The notes: generated by a model not told the origin, from the sequence alone. DNA of 64,000 bases from Pohlia nutans (GCA_022496805.1 CM040085.1:30657811-30721810); one strand, 5' to 3'; positions 28,700 through 45,690 are shown, counted from the first letter of the stretch. Made by a program: numbers and translations.

Positions 28700-30450
28700 G
28701 AGATGCAATCATCTGCCTTTACAGCATGGATACATGAACTTCACGAGTAGTTCGGGCGGGTAGATAACTAGGGAGGTGTATGTGCTCTGGTTACACAATT
28801 GTGGAAATAATTTGAAAATTGTGGTGGTTACTGGACTTTGAAGTTCAATGCATTCTGGATGCATTCTTGGCATCGTTCTTAGGTTTGATCAGGTGTTTCA
28901 GTAACCAGATGGGAAGGCGCAACTTGTCTCTTGATTTGTTTTGTTCACACATGATTGGAATTCTTGTGGTCACGTATGATGTGTTTTCCCGTACTGTCAA
29001 TTCCCATATTGTCAAGTTTGAGTTACTTTGTACTTTGGTTATTAAATTTTGAGAAATTTCTCAAACTAAAATATAAACATTAGAACAATTTCTGAAAATT
29101 ATAGGTTGTATTGCTCGAAAATTTTAGACTTCATTTTTTGCATTCTTTCAAATTAAAAATTACATCTTTACCAAATTTTGGCAATTTCATTATAATTTCT
29201 TTGCAATCTAGATTTTATTGTAATATTAAACTATATTTGATTTTAACACCCACGTATGTGCATAATGTTGGATTCTTTTTTAAAACAATTCTTCAACATG
29301 TAAAGGACAAATTATTGTAGTCATTTATTGAATTTATTGTAGTAATTATGAGAAATTATTAGAAATTATTTTGGTAATTATGAGAAATAATTTCAATGAA
29401 TATTAAAAATTATTTTAATAAATATTAAAAACTATTCTTATAAATATTAAAAATTATTGAAATTTATTTTTCCCGTATTTATTATTCATTTTCAATTTTC
29501 AATTTTTTATATTATGGAAAAATATTCAAATTTCAAACACAACTACATGGATAATATTTCGAAGTATTACATTCGAATGAAGACTTTTATTATTATTTTC
29601 TACGTTTTGGTCACCAATTCATTATTCGTTGACGTATTTTCAGTAATTTGTCAGATTTATAGTATGGACAAGTTATAAACAATTTGACAAGTTATGGACA
29701 ATTTGACAAGTTATGGACAATTTGACAAGGTATGGACAATCTGACAAGGTATGGACAATCTGACAAGTTATGGACAAGTTATGGACAACTTTTTGAGAAG
29801 AGATGGACCAAATATGGACAACTTATGGACTATTGACACTAACAAATGATGGACAACTTTTGAACAACTTATGGGCAATTCATGGACAAGATAGCTATGG
29901 ATAATTTGAAAATTGTAGAAATAACTTTTTCCATGTCATCCTAGTTCAAAATATATATAGTTCCCATATATTTACAAATCAATTATCAACCATAATCTCG
30001 ATCTAAGTGTACTATACTACATAATTCTCAATTTATAAATACATTCATAGATAATTTTGCTAAACTTGAGAATCAACTTTCTAGACATTAGCATAACTAT
30101 TTCTTCTTTACTTTCTACTTTGGAGACACGTACTCATTGTTCATTTACAATCTAATATTCGCAATGTAATATAATATGTCCTTCAATTTTTTTACACATT
30201 GCATGGATCAATTCATATAAATGGAAAATTACTTTTATACATTCTAAATTTAGGCTGGTTGTTTTACAATTCTATATCTTTGATTCACAGTTTAGATTTG
30301 ACAGTTCTATGTCTTTGGTACGAAATTTAGATTCTACACTTTTATGCCTTTTTTATGTTCATGGTTTAAATTCCAGGGCCACACATACACTTTACGTGTA
30401 CTAATATATTTTTTGGGACACTTGTATTTAGTCATCCAATCAATAGGGCT
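28700..30450. other. AT-rich interior of the piggyBac-type element
   Basis: No coding sequence is recognised apart from featureless short frames. A ~19-bp minisatellite lies at 29660-29890. Confidence 0.5.
29660..29890 (+). repeat. Minisatellite of ~19-bp units
   Basis: GACAAGTTATGGACAATTT is repeated about six times with small changes, then decays into scattered TATGGACAA motifs. Confidence 0.85.
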
Positions 30451-30501
30451 CAAGTTTTGACTATTGCACAAAACATCAACATCTATTTAATACCAACTAC
30501 T

Positions 30502-33037
30502 ATGGCGTTGGGGAGTAGGAACATCCGACAAAGCCTTTATTTGGGAGCGGGAGTGGATGGTGTTCAATCTATTTCACAAAGTTTGAGCACTGGAAACGGT
30601 CATGCTCGAGGTCGGGGCCGAGGTCAAGCAAGGAGACGGGGTCGAGGTCATGCAAGCAAACGGGGTCTTAGTCGAGGTCGAGCAGAGACACATCCAAGGG
30701 CCGATGGACCATCCTCCTCTACAGCCCCATCTAGTATAGCCTCTAATCCGAACCCTCATGGCATCCACATATTGCAAAGTATATCCATTGGTCCATCTAC
30801 TAATGGATGAGATGGTGCCTATGCACATAATAGTGTAGCACAATCGAACCCGGTGGATGAACTTTTGGAAATGTTGGCCAACGTAGATGAGACACAGCTC
30901 TCGGGTGATGGTGAGTTTATATTTGAAAAGAATGTACCGTATGTAAATTGTTGCGCTGTAACATTGCGTTCTGATAGAAACAAAGCTCTCCATGTGTCGT
31001 TGTACGACTTAGGGTTAAGAGGGAAAGTGTGTATAGTGCCAGTTCACGAGATGCCAACGCTAGTTTTGGAGGGGTCGTCCGAGATTGCAACTCTAGATGT
31101 GTTTTAGGGGACTGTAGTAGCAGAATTTTATGATCCGCGAGAGGTCGTGGACATGATTTCAGTGCTACTATACGGTCCATGGGGGTGTCATGACATTCCA
31201 GAGGCCATTGTCAAATTTGTTGAAGCCGGAGATGGTAGCAAATGCCCTCCCTTGCAGATATGGGGCTATAATTTATTGTTCTTCACAATGATATCTGGTA
31301 CGGATAGCGATGACAATTCAGAGTATTACCGGGAGATTCTAGTTCGCCATGCTCGTCTAGCAATGCAGACAAACTAGAATCCATGGACCTCACACCAAAT
31401 AGTAAGAATTGGTTTATAAATAACGAGAATCTTACTAGTGAACTTGGCATTCTAAGTTCAATGAGTTTCGAGGATTTCAATGCTTTATTGCCGGACAAGC
31501 GTTTTGCATCAGACATGTGGAATTCCCCGGTACAACACTACCAAGTGTCACTTGGCGAGGATCCGGGCCGGGCCTGAAAGTGCCCCTTGAGCATTGTCAC
31601 GAGCCAATTCATTTTTTCATGCTCTACTAGCCAATGGAAATATTGCAAAAAATTGTCAGAATGACAAACCTTTATGCTACAACTCCTCAAGAGAATGGTA
31701 TTACCCAATCGGAACTTTTATGTTTTTTGGGAGTTTTAATGCTAATGACTTTGAAGAAAGTCCTGAACACTCGATTGCATTGGGCTCAGGCTGGTGATTT
31801 ATTTCGCACCAACTCTATAGCTCAAGTTATGACTCGTGGCCGTTTTAAAAGCATCATTAGATGTATTCATCTTGTTGACAATGCTAGTTTGGTTAGCAAC
31901 AAGACATCGCCCGAATTTTCAAAAATTCAAAAAACCAAATGGCTAGTAGATGCCTTAAACAATTTATGTGATAAGTATTGGAATCATGAGCAAAATTTAT
32001 GTGTAGATGAAATGATGATAAAGTACACTGGAAAGTATTCTCCTATTTGCAAGTATATGAAAGCGAAACCAACACAGTACGGGATTAAAATATGGTGTCT
32101 AGCTAATACGATGACAAAGTCTGTGCAAAAGTTAGAAATCTATCTAGGAACTAGTGATACTTTGGAAAAGACGGGGACAATTGGTACTAGAACGGTATTG
32201 GACTTGATGAATGGGTTTGGTGGCAAGGGCCACATACTAACTTGCGATAATTTCTTTACATCTCCGTCTTTGTTTTGGAAGTTACTCAAGGATGACATTT
32301 ATGCCACGGGCACCATCCGAACCAACCGCGAGGGTTAGCCGGATGCATTGACAATAAATCAGAGTTCGGGAGAAGGTGGGCAACTATGGTATATAATGCA
32401 TGCCAGCAACCGTATGACTGTGGTTACATGGTATGACAACAAACCAGTCAATTTACTGTCAACCGCATATAGTCCCGTTGATCCCTCGGGATCAGTCATT
32501 GTAAACAGATGGCACATTGATGGCTCCATACAAATTCCTACATTGCCTGTTTTAATACACTACCAGAGGCACATGCGCGGAGTTGATGTCTAAGATCAAC
32601 TCCGCAGTTTCTACTCTGTGCAACGACGTGATCAATCATTTGTCAATACAAACATTTTGTAAAAAGTGGCAATGGAAAATAGAGGGTTGAAACCCATGAG
32701 CCATTTGAAGTTCAATGTGTCTGTTGCGTTTGCTCTAACGAGAGTGGAAACTAGCGAGAAGCAGACATGTATGCCCACTGCGCAGGTACCGAACCCCGGG
32801 GGACTTCACTATACTATGGCGTGGGTCGGGCACGAGACTCGAAAACAGCGAACTTGCGTTGTGTGTGGGGACATCCAACAGCATTTTTGTCCCACTTGTG
32901 CAGTGGTACTTTGCATTGGAGCGTGTTTCGTGTGGTATAACAGTTCTACACCGGATACGGGCGAGCCCGAGGTTATACGTGATCTTCCTCCATCTTCACG
33001 CGGAAGACCACGGAAACTCCCAACTAGATACACGTAA
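30502..33037 (+). pseudogene. piggyBac transposase, inactivated
   Basis: The reading frame starts at ATG 30502 and follows the piggyBac (DDE_Tnp_1_7) plan. An Arg/Gly-rich N-terminus (HARGRGRGQARRRGRG) is followed by the catalytic core and a C-terminal Cys-rich finger (CVVCGDIQQHFCPTCAVVLC). All three acidic positions of the DDD core are recognisable: CVDEMMIKYTGKYS, ILTCDNFFTSPS and RGVDV-stop-DQLRSFYS. The frame is broken by in-frame stops near 30808, 31105, 32336 and 32591. Frame changes occur near 31378 and between 31577 and 31634. The protein catalysed cut-and-paste at TTAA. The uninterrupted core piece (31634-32338) suggests moderate age. Confidence 0.9.
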
Positions 33038-33913
33038 ATCAAATATCTATATTCGTGGACGATAGTTCAAGTTTATATTTATGATCAATCTTTTTTTATC
33101 GCAATAAATTTTTCTTTCCATTCCTCTTGGCATTCACATTTTAGTTGCTCTTGATTTAGGTCAATTTTTTCCCCTAACCCTTATGTTAGAAATAATGCTT
33201 TGGTGAAAAAAGGGCCACCCACACAATGATTTTCTTTTCAGCTAAAAATAGCCCAATTGCTACACTTGAAGTACAGTGGCTAAATTTAATGGAGGATTTT
33301 TTGAAAATATGGAAGGAAAAATAGCCAAATACTTAGGAAAAGGTTAGGTGAATCGCCAAATTTTGCCTAGGTATCATCCAGGTATCATCATAATAACACC
33401 AAGTATCACCTCAATATCACCATAGTATCATGAACAAAGCTGGCTACCTAGGAAAATTGAAAAAAAAATCATTGTGTCCCACACTCCATACCAGAGCCAC
33501 GGCCATGGTCTGGCCTCTGGTTTCATTTTTGTATTGTTCATGGGTCTGCAGCTCATGTTGTGATCACTGGGATTGGAATTTCAGCATGTGGATGCATACA
33601 TTGGATATTGGGGTCCCCACTCAAACTGAAGTTGGGTGGTCAACAGAATAAGGTAGACGGTGCTAAAACCGCACAGATAAGGGTTTCGTCTATATCCCGA
33701 AGTGAGAAAATTGTGAACAAAATTTATAATTACTTGCAAGAATTAGTGAGGCAGTTTGCAAGTTGTTGCGATGTAGAACCGGAAGTCTTGAATTATTGAG
33801 AAATTGTCAAAGAGAAGGGTGCAAGATTCCCCACAAACACGCCCTGATTGTGCTATGCCCAGGTGATATTGAGATGAAAACCGTGCACCCGAGTGTCTAA
33901 ACTTACTGTATTA

Positions 33914-34051
33914 TTAAGGTAGACGGTGCTTGTTGTGGATAAACAAACGTGAACAATGCTAGGCGGGTTTGGGTATCTCCGTGCACGGTTTTTTTGGTTG
34001 GACCACGGGCACGGGTTTAGCACACGCACGGATTAAGCACCGTCTACCTTA
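33914..34051. mobile_element. Small MITE with AAGGTAGACGGTGCT termini
   Basis: TAAGGTAGACGGTGCTT on the left matches the exact complement on the right. A further left-type end (TAAGGTAGACGGTGCTAAAA) lies at 33649. It is 138 bp, or 403 bp if the outer end is used. It lies near the right terminus of the piggyBac-type element. Confidence 0.7.
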
Positions 34052-34328
34052 TGGAGGCGGGGACAACTGGAGTCAACAGGCCCATTGGCTTCGATCGGGC
34101 CAATGATTTGGGACCGGTGTCAGGCTATACCAGTGACGCCGACGGTCAGTTCCGTTGGATGGCTGGCGACGTGGCTTAGCCACCGTGGCCTTGTTGTCAG
34201 TCCAGCTATCTTTTCCACTGCCCATTGCTATACAACCCGCTTCTGAAAACACGCTGCCCTTCTTACATTTTTTTGCATTATTCTCTCACCTTTGCCCGCC
34301 CACAACCCTCTTGACGTTTAAGGGTTAA

Positions 34329-35362
34329 ACAACTTGAATGAAACACTCTAGAATAATCTAGAATATTTAAAAATATGTATATTGTAAAAATATGTTTTGT
34401 CTCACAGACGAGGAGGTCAACTAGATGTCTTTGACGTTGTGTTGGACATTTAGTTTAGTGGTCGAGTAAAACAACTTTAAAATAGCCTAGGGGCAAAAGT
34501 GAGTTGTATGAAAGTTAGTCAAAGCCAAATAGATGGATTGGTGATTAATAGTTTAATCTTGTAAGGTAAGCCACCCTTTTTGTGCAACAATTTAGAAGTC
34601 ACTATGATTGTGCTACTATCTATCAATAGTGTACAAATCAAACTTTTAAATGATAGACACAAATTATATTTTTTTCAAATTTCATTTCTCGTAATATCTA
34701 ATATTTCCCGGTGACTTTTGATCCTAAACTTTGTTTGTCACACTTCATTGAACTTTTCATAGTTAATTTTTTTGGACATTGGAATAGCACAAGATGATTG
34801 CATTCTCCTCTTTGATGATTTTTTTATGGAAAGTGTTGTAATTTGTACTTGGGTAGGTTGTTTTCAAAAATCTTAAATATTTATGAATTTAAATTATTTT
34901 CATTAATATTTTCTACACTATTCATTAATACCATCTTATAATTTCTGAAAATTTCAATAAATTCCATTTTAAATTATTTATTGAACGAAGCTGACCATAG
35001 CGTAGGGTATTGCATTCTAGGTAAATTGCCAAAGTAAAATGTTTTGAAATTGAGTATGTTGTTTTGGAATTGATTTGACAAACCTAAAACCCTAAAGCCC
35101 TAAAGCCCTAAACCCACAAGGGCGAGACCGAGAGACCGAGACCGAGAGACCGTGGCCGAGAGGAGAGCGTTAAACCCTAAACTCTTGAGAAGAGACCGAA
35201 GCAGAAGAGCTCCATGCTCTAAACCCTAGAGGGAGAGACAGAGTTCTAAACGCTAAACCCCAGAGGGAGAGGAGAGAAGGGACTTGCACCGACAGTGTAA
35301 TCTGTAGCTTTGCATCGGGGGTTTCTTCTTCACGTTTTGTTGCGGACGTTTGTTTCGGCACC
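34329..35362 (+). promoter_or_regulatory. RIO2 upstream region with telo-box-like motifs
   Basis: AAACCCTAA/AACCCTAAA-type motifs cluster at 35082-35115 (CCTAAAACCCTAAAGCCCTA and more), 35171-35181 and 35218-35226, followed by GAGACCGAGA repeats. In plants, telo-boxes mark promoters of ribosomal-protein and ribosome-biogenesis genes, which suits RIO2. The AT-rich part before 35080 shows nothing. Confidence 0.6.
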
Positions 35363-39536
<4,174 letters not shown>

Positions 39537-40188
39537 GGATTGGAAGAGTGGTGTGAAGATGTATTAGAAACTTATTGTCAATGTAGAGATTAGGTTTGAT
39601 CATCAAGCATCCTGTACAACTCTACAACACAGCACATGGCGGTACTCCACCGCACATATGCCTTGCATGAGCTTCTCCACTGTAGATTGCAAGCAAGATA
39701 ATTGACATTCACTGTGGAGAGCCTGCATGCTGTTTGACATTCACTGTGGACGTGCTAAGTGCAATTGAAATCTTATACCTCTGGAACGCAAGTTTTGCAC
39801 AAGTCTTGGTCTTGGCGTGCTCTTAGAGGCAGATTCTCCTAGTTAAGGAATGGGCATTCACACCATCATGCCTTAGTAATCAGTGATTAAGTTAAAGTGA
39901 GCGAATTTTCGCCAGGTGGCTACATTTGTATTCATGTGGCTAATTGCAACAAAGGAAAAAGAATAAAATTAATGGAATAATCGCCTGATGCTTTCCACCG
40001 TCGAATGATGCATGGCCTGATTCCAAGTTGGCTGGATCTGCCCTAGCCCTAGTGACGTCATTGTAACCTGTTGCCAGATACCTTTGTTGGCCCTGACGTC
40101 CGCCTCCTAAACCCTAAACCGCCTCCTCCTGAGCCCAGGTGGGTCATATGTTGTACACGGCCGAAGATTCAAAGTATGATTCGATGTA
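39537..40188. other. RIO2 3' region and short intergenic spacer
   Basis: No gene is seen. A short telomere-like CCTAAACCCTAAACC lies at about 40107-40121. Confidence 0.5.
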
Positions 40189-41881
40189 CAGTCCCCTCCA
40201 CAAAGTAAGGTAACCCCTTGCTGTTTCTCACACACAGGAAGAGACCAACAAGAAAACTTGACTAATGCTACCTCATATAAACCTCAAATATAGATTTTTT
40301 CCATAAATAGTTAGCTTTATACATGTAGAAGCTTCTTGCTAAAAAAATACAAATCTTTTGTAATCATTTCTAATCTGAAAATTGGATTGATCAACAACTA
40401 CTGCTACCACTGTATGCTACCTCCTCTGGCATCAATAACAGCTTGTATCTGTTTTGGCATGCTTGCAACTAACTTGTCTAACATCTCCATTGGTATGCTC
40501 TCCCAAGCTGCTTGCACTGCATTCCACATTTGCTCTTTGTTTTTTGGTCTTTTCATCTTCTGGACCTTATCTTTACAAATCATCCACATGTTTTCTAGAA
40601 GGTTTAAGTCAGGAGAATTTGGAGGCCAATTGAGCATCTTTAAACCAATATCTTTGATGCAATTTTTTGTCACTCTGGCTGTATGTATTGGTGCACCATC
40701 CAACATAAATACTAATTCTTCATGGTTAGCATGGTGGTAGAAGTAGGGCAATAATCCTTGCTCACATACAATCTCTACAAAGTCCATAGCAGTGCGTTGT
40801 CTAAAAGGAATTAAAACACTTACTAGTTGCAGTAAAAGCACCCCAAACCATGATTGACATCCTTCCAGACTTGAATGTTGGTGCTAAACATTGTGGATGA
40901 AATTTTTGTGAAGTAGTCTGCCATACTCGAGTCTGACGTGAATAAACACCGATCTCAAATGATGACTCATCACTCCAAATAACCAACTTCCATTGTTCCA
41001 CCGTCCAATGTTTATGCTCTTTCGCAAAGGCTAACCTCAATTTCTTGTGTCTCTCATTCAAAAAAGGTTTCTTTTTGGCAATTCGGTTGCCAAATTCAAG
41101 GTCATGCACTTCTTTTCGTATGGTATTCATACTCACAGAAATGGGCAAGCTACTAGCAAGTTCAGCAAGAGGTATTCTACAATTCTTGACAATCTCATAT
41201 TTGAGAACTCGTCGATCAATCTCTTGCAACTTTTTTGGACGTCCAGATCTTTTTGCTATTTGTATTGAACCTCGCTCTCGATATCTCTTGAGGACTAATG
41301 AAATGCTCTTTTTTGATTTTCTAACTACATTTGCAATTTCACTCAAAGATGCTCCAGATGTGTTCATTCCTACAATAAAACTCTGCTCTTCTACTGATAA
41401 GAAGTAACTTGTCATGGTACTAGTGAGGGAGAGTGAAAATGAACTTGCTAAATGACAGACACAACAATTCTATGAGCTACTAACCCAACAACTACATCAT
41501 CACAAGAAATCAAATTTTGTAGCAAATCCTTCTAGGTATGAGTGACCTTCTCAACTCACAGATCATCACAACTACTCAACTTCATGACATTGCAACCAAA
41601 ATTGAGTGACTTAAGTATTCACAAAGCTCCCTATTCTCAAAAATATCTGCATTGCTTCAAAAAGCTTCACATACCACATGGTACTCAAATTGATGTAACA
41701 CATGGAATTGCTAGTCTAGAAGCCACTTACGGCTCATAAATGCATTCTCAGATACTACAAGTATATAATTGCAATTTATCTTAGCTGAACCAGCTTTCGA
41801 ATTTGGATGTTCAATCAAATCAACTGTGTAATACATGTGAGTTGATCCATGGGGGGTTACCTTACTTAGTGGAGGGGACTG
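40189..41881 (-). mobile_element. Complete Tc1-type (DD34E) transposon 1
   Basis: The left end CAGTCCCCTCCACAAAGTAA is matched on the right by the complement of CAGTCCCCTCCACTAAGTAA, and the identity continues through GGTAACCCC. TA lies on both sides (40187-40188 and 41882-41883). At 1693 bp with one transposase frame it has the classical Tc1 layout. Confidence 0.95.
40404..41415 (-). pseudogene. Tc1-like transposase, one frameshift
   Basis: The minus-strand frame from 41415 starts MTSYFLSVEEQSFIVGM. It carries a paired-like helix-turn-helix region (LSEIANVVRKSKKSISLVLK), a GRPKK linker and the first catalytic Asp in VIWSDESSFE. Near 40801-40841 the frame changes and continues with the second Asp in MLDGAPIH and the Glu in SPDLNLLENMW. 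There are 34 residues between the second Asp and the Glu, giving DD34E. The full protein is about 340 residues, usual for Tc1. The single frameshift makes it inactive as read. Most plant mariner-like transposases are DD39D, so this is a different lineage. Confidence 0.92.
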
Positions 41882-41883
41882 TA

Positions 41884-43959
41884 CAGTGCCCACAAAGAAG
41901 TTCACGTTCAGAGCAATGAAATCACAGAAACACATCACATACTCCCAGTTTCAAATGGCTACCATATTTTCAAAAATTATCCAAATTGCAATCTACAAAG
42001 TGCATTGGAATGGCAATGGAGTTTACTTATTGAGTGTTAAGCAATTCCCAAAATTACATATATTTGTATATAAATATAGTATTTTAAAAAGTACTCCCTA
42101 CCATTTAGTACTACCCCCTTTAGCTTTGATCACCACCTTCATACGGCGAGGCATGCTAGCAAGGAGAATATCAATCATCTCTAGAGACACCTCTTCCCAT
42201 GCTCTTTGAATGGCATAAACTAATTCTTCTTTGTTTTGCGGTAGTACCTCTTGTTGAATGGTGTCTTTCAAGACCTTCCACAAGTTTTCGATGGGGTTTA
42301 AGTCAGGAGAGTTTGTTGGCCATAATAACTTGTTTATGCCATGTGCTTGCCTCCAATCACTTGCTTCCTTGCTACGGTGCACCGGAGCACCATCTTCCAT
42401 AAGTATAAATGTCTCGGGGTGATAATGAAGAAAATAAAAACCACTTAATCGGCTTTCATAAACTATGTCCACAAAGTCCCTACCTTTTCGTTTATCAGGT
42501 GGTATTATAACGATTGGACATTTATCAAAACCGGTAAATGCTCCCCATACCATCACTGATGAACGCCCAGACTTAAAAGACGGTGCTAAACAATCCGATA
42601 AAAAAATTTCGTGTGGCTTTCTCCATACCTTCACTTGCTTGGATTTTTTTCCAGTTTCAAATGAAGATTCATCCGTCCATATGATATTCTTCCAATCGGA
42701 TGCCGTCCAATGTTGGTGTTGTTTAGCAAACTCCAACCTCTTTGCCTTGTGCTTTTCACTAAGAAATGGCTTCTTTGCAGCGACTCGATTAGAAAATCCC
42801 ATACTCTTCATCGCCTTCCGTAATGTGGGTAAGGAAACCTTCACGGATAATTGTTGACGTATAGCTGCAAGTGGTAAACGTCGGTTCTAAGATAGGATGC
42901 GACCAAATTCCCTCTTGTCACGCGAGTTGAGCTTTGGAGGCCTACCGCTTGATTTTCTTACTTGCAAAGTTCCACGAGTTTTAAAATTCTTCAAAACTGA
43001 AAAAACGGGTGATTGCGCCATTCCCAAAAGTGCTGCAATACGATGAGTAGATATACCACTCATACACATTGTAACAATCTCACCCCTCTCAATTTCGGTC
43101 AGTACTCTAGTCTTCATGATTTTGACACCTACACAACAAATCAAGTTTGATTAGAAGAACTGACACATTAGACTTCTTGAAATTCAAGATTTTAAAAACC
43201 TGTTCAAAGTGTATCAACATCTTGTTCAACAAAATAAAAACATACAAGCATGAGCATGGTCAGAATATATTAGGTCACAGCATATCATGTCACAACATGG
43301 TGAAGTCACATGGTGAGAGCATGTCACATTTGAGCAGTTTACATGGTGGAATCATATAGCCAGCAACTCACATAGGCATGGACACAGCATGTGCAACTTT
43401 TAATGCTCTTTTAAGCAACTCAGACCATAACAAAGCAGCAGATCATTAGCTAATGATAAAAGTATGCCATGAAATCAAAGTGAAAGCAATGACGCTTACG
43501 AATAAGATTGAAGGCTGGAAGACCCTCCTCCTCAAAAAATAAAACCTCTTCAAAACAGTGGTCTTCAATAAACTTTCAGAGAGTCTCCATAAGGTATCAC
43601 AATAGTAGAGAGTAGATTGATTTGTAATAAGAGCTTGATGCAGATTCAAATAAATAGCAAGCTCTCAAAAAAATCTAAAGTGTGTTGGCAAGAGAAGCAT
43701 GTATGTTGACCTCATACCAAAGGAGGTACAAACACATCATGGAGTGTATTAATTGCAATGGGATTTTTCTCACACAGGTGGCTTGGATTAGCATGCAAAT
43801 GGCACTTTTTGAATAGTTAACTTGATTATGAACAATTTGGTGGTAGCTTCACAAAAATTGGTCATCTAAGCTAGGAGATATGATTACTCAAAGTTACACT
43901 TGTTTAAGAGTGATACTTCATGTTTACCATTTTGAACGTAAACTTCTTTGTGGGCACTG
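41884..43959 (-). mobile_element. Complete Tc1-type (DD34E) transposon 2, abutting element 1
   Basis: The left end CAGTGCCCACAAAGAAGTTC is matched by the complement on the right with one change (GTTT for GTTC), extending into ACGTTCA. TA flanks both ends (41882-41883 and 43960-43961). The left TA is the same dinucleotide that bounds element 1. It is 2076 bp. The transposase is on the minus strand; the part right of 43145 is non-coding. Confidence 0.95.
42098..43117 (-). pseudogene. Tc1-like transposase, full length with a single stop codon
   Basis: From ATG 43117 (MKTRVLTEIERGEIVTMCMS) the frame runs to the TAG just before 42098 with one internal TAG near 42887-42889. It is about 339 residues. 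Seen: a helix-turn-helix (ISTHRIAALLGMAQSPVFSV), GRPPK, NIIWTDESSFETG (Asp), FILMEDGAPVH (Asp) and SPDLNPIENLW (Glu), again 34 residues between the last two. The frame is otherwise open, so this copy may have been active recently or may be complemented by an intact relative elsewhere. Confidence 0.92.
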
Positions 43960-43961
43960 TA

Positions 43962-45317
43962 CAACGTATGACCTTTGCCTGTTGTGCTCTTGATAAAATC
44001 CACCACTGTAGCCCATTTGTCATACTTCCACAAAGTAGGCAGCGTTTGGTATTCAACAAAAACAAAGTGGCATCAGCCTTTAAGGCTGAAAAAATAAATT
44101 CCCATAAGCCTTTTTGCTAATGAGCCACATATTCCCCACCTTCATTGGTAATCACCGGACCTACGTGTCATCCCTCGTGGCACATGGATACACTGGTAGT
44201 AGGCAAACAGCTGCTAAAGCGTCATGAGAAAACTTCGGGAGGAGTGGACAATCTTCTAGAATTGGAGATTCTAGCCCTTAGATAGCTGGTTCGCACTTCC
44301 TGCTAGCAGACGCAGGAAGTGCCTAATATAGAATCAAATATAGCTCTTGAAAACCCTCCCTGCTTTTTGGAGCAGAAAACTTGACAGCCGTTTTGCCAAG
44401 TCAGGAGGCTAACTTTTGTAGGCAGGAGACTTAAAGAAACGTAGGATTGTGCGCTGGAGATCTACAAGGGTCTCTGTTCACCACGCATGTAATTTAAACA
44501 TGCCTACTGTTGTATGTGGGAACGAGAACCAGTTCTTGTAGCAGGCACTTTCGCCAAACATATATTGCTGGCAGGAAGTGTGAATGACCCTAGAGACGGT
44601 GTTTGGTACTTGGACCCTTTGTGGGCAAGTTGAAAAGAGCGGTGTCTAAAAATTTGGCAGTTTTTTCGGTCTTTCTCTTGCTACAGCGTTCACAACACGT
44701 GGACACAATGTGCACAGATTGGAACCCCATATGCGAACAAAAAAATTTTGATTTTTGGCTTTGACTATGTGGTTTTTGGTTTTTCAATTATTCAAAAATG
44801 TTCTAAATTTCCAAAAAATCCAATTATAACAACTCAATTATCCAAAAACAACTTGAATGTCCAAACAAGTCATAAAACCTAGGTTTTTTCAAAAACTATC
44901 CCACTTCCTAAACAATCAATACAAGATAAATTTTTTTTGCTCAAATCTATGACCTCATTTTTGCAAGGTCACCTTTGAATTAGTTTTTTTGAAATGTTGA
45001 TGAGATATACTTTCATTGTAGCATTCAACCCTCAATGGACATAGATTTCTTGATTCCCACACTTAAAATGTCTTTTAAGCTCCATTTTAAGCATCATTAT
45101 CTTTTTAAATTACTTTGATTCATAAAGACGTATACTAGTAGATCTCTCAAATAAGCTTGGTTTGGCATTTAAAAAACCCTATTTCGTTCAACCAGGAGTA
45201 CTTCCTTCACTCCACTAAAAGGTTGTGATTTAAACTTAAAATCTATCCCCAATTAAAGTCGTGATTTATGGGACAAGGAAGTATATGAGTATTGTTCACC
45301 ATCTAAATGAATACATC

Positions 45318-45348
<31 letters not shown>

Positions 45349-45675
45349 CATTTCTATGGAGTGTGTTAGACATTCGAAGGCAATCGTCAACTCAATCATT
45401 ATTTCTAACCCAAATCACAAATTCATAGACTGATTTCAACCTGCATAATCAATAATGATCTTTGACTTCATGCACCACCCCGTATACTCTCGATTATGCA
45501 AGTTCCCGTGTGGCTTGGGGGAGCTTCTCTTGCATTGGGGAGGTATAAGGTTCGAATCTCTTTAACAACGCACAACTTTACTATTGGTCGAGGAAAAGGA
45601 AGCAAAACTCATTGACAAGCTAAAACTCCAATTTTGCCTTATCTTTACTCTTGTGAATTTTTTTTGCTCGACTTA
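43962..45675. other. Intergenic DNA, no gene recognised
   Basis: Short hairpins based on CACTTCCTGC/GCAGGAAGTG lie at about 44297-44323, with a further copy at 44570. An (AT)n microsatellite lies at 45317-45344. A polypyrimidine/AT-rich background fills the rest. Confidence 0.5.
45317..45344. repeat. (AT)n microsatellite
   Basis: About 13 uninterrupted AT dinucleotides. Confidence 0.9.
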
Positions 45676-45690
45676 ATGAATAACTCCAAT

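Larger units (their letters stand above)
27565..34324. mobile_element. Putative 6.8-kb piggyBac-type transposon
   Basis: The left end CCCTTAAATGTCAAG (27565-27579) and the right end CTTGACGTTTAAGGG (34310-34324) are inverted copies with one mismatch. TTAA sits outside both ends (27561-27564 and 34325-34328). A decayed piggyBac transposase lies inside (30502-33037), which supports the pairing. The element is longer than typical piggyBacs. It also contains a more GC-rich segment with an uncharacterised open frame (27700-28700), an AT-rich stretch and a small MITE. The ends could instead belong to two smaller elements. Confidence 0.6.

Noticed and set aside
29660..29890. Regularly spaced short repeats resembling a CRISPR array
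   Set aside because: Units are head-to-tail without unique spacers, in a eukaryotic transposon-rich region.
42465..42857. 130-codon plus-strand frame
   Set aside because: Antisense of the Tc1 transposase catalytic region.
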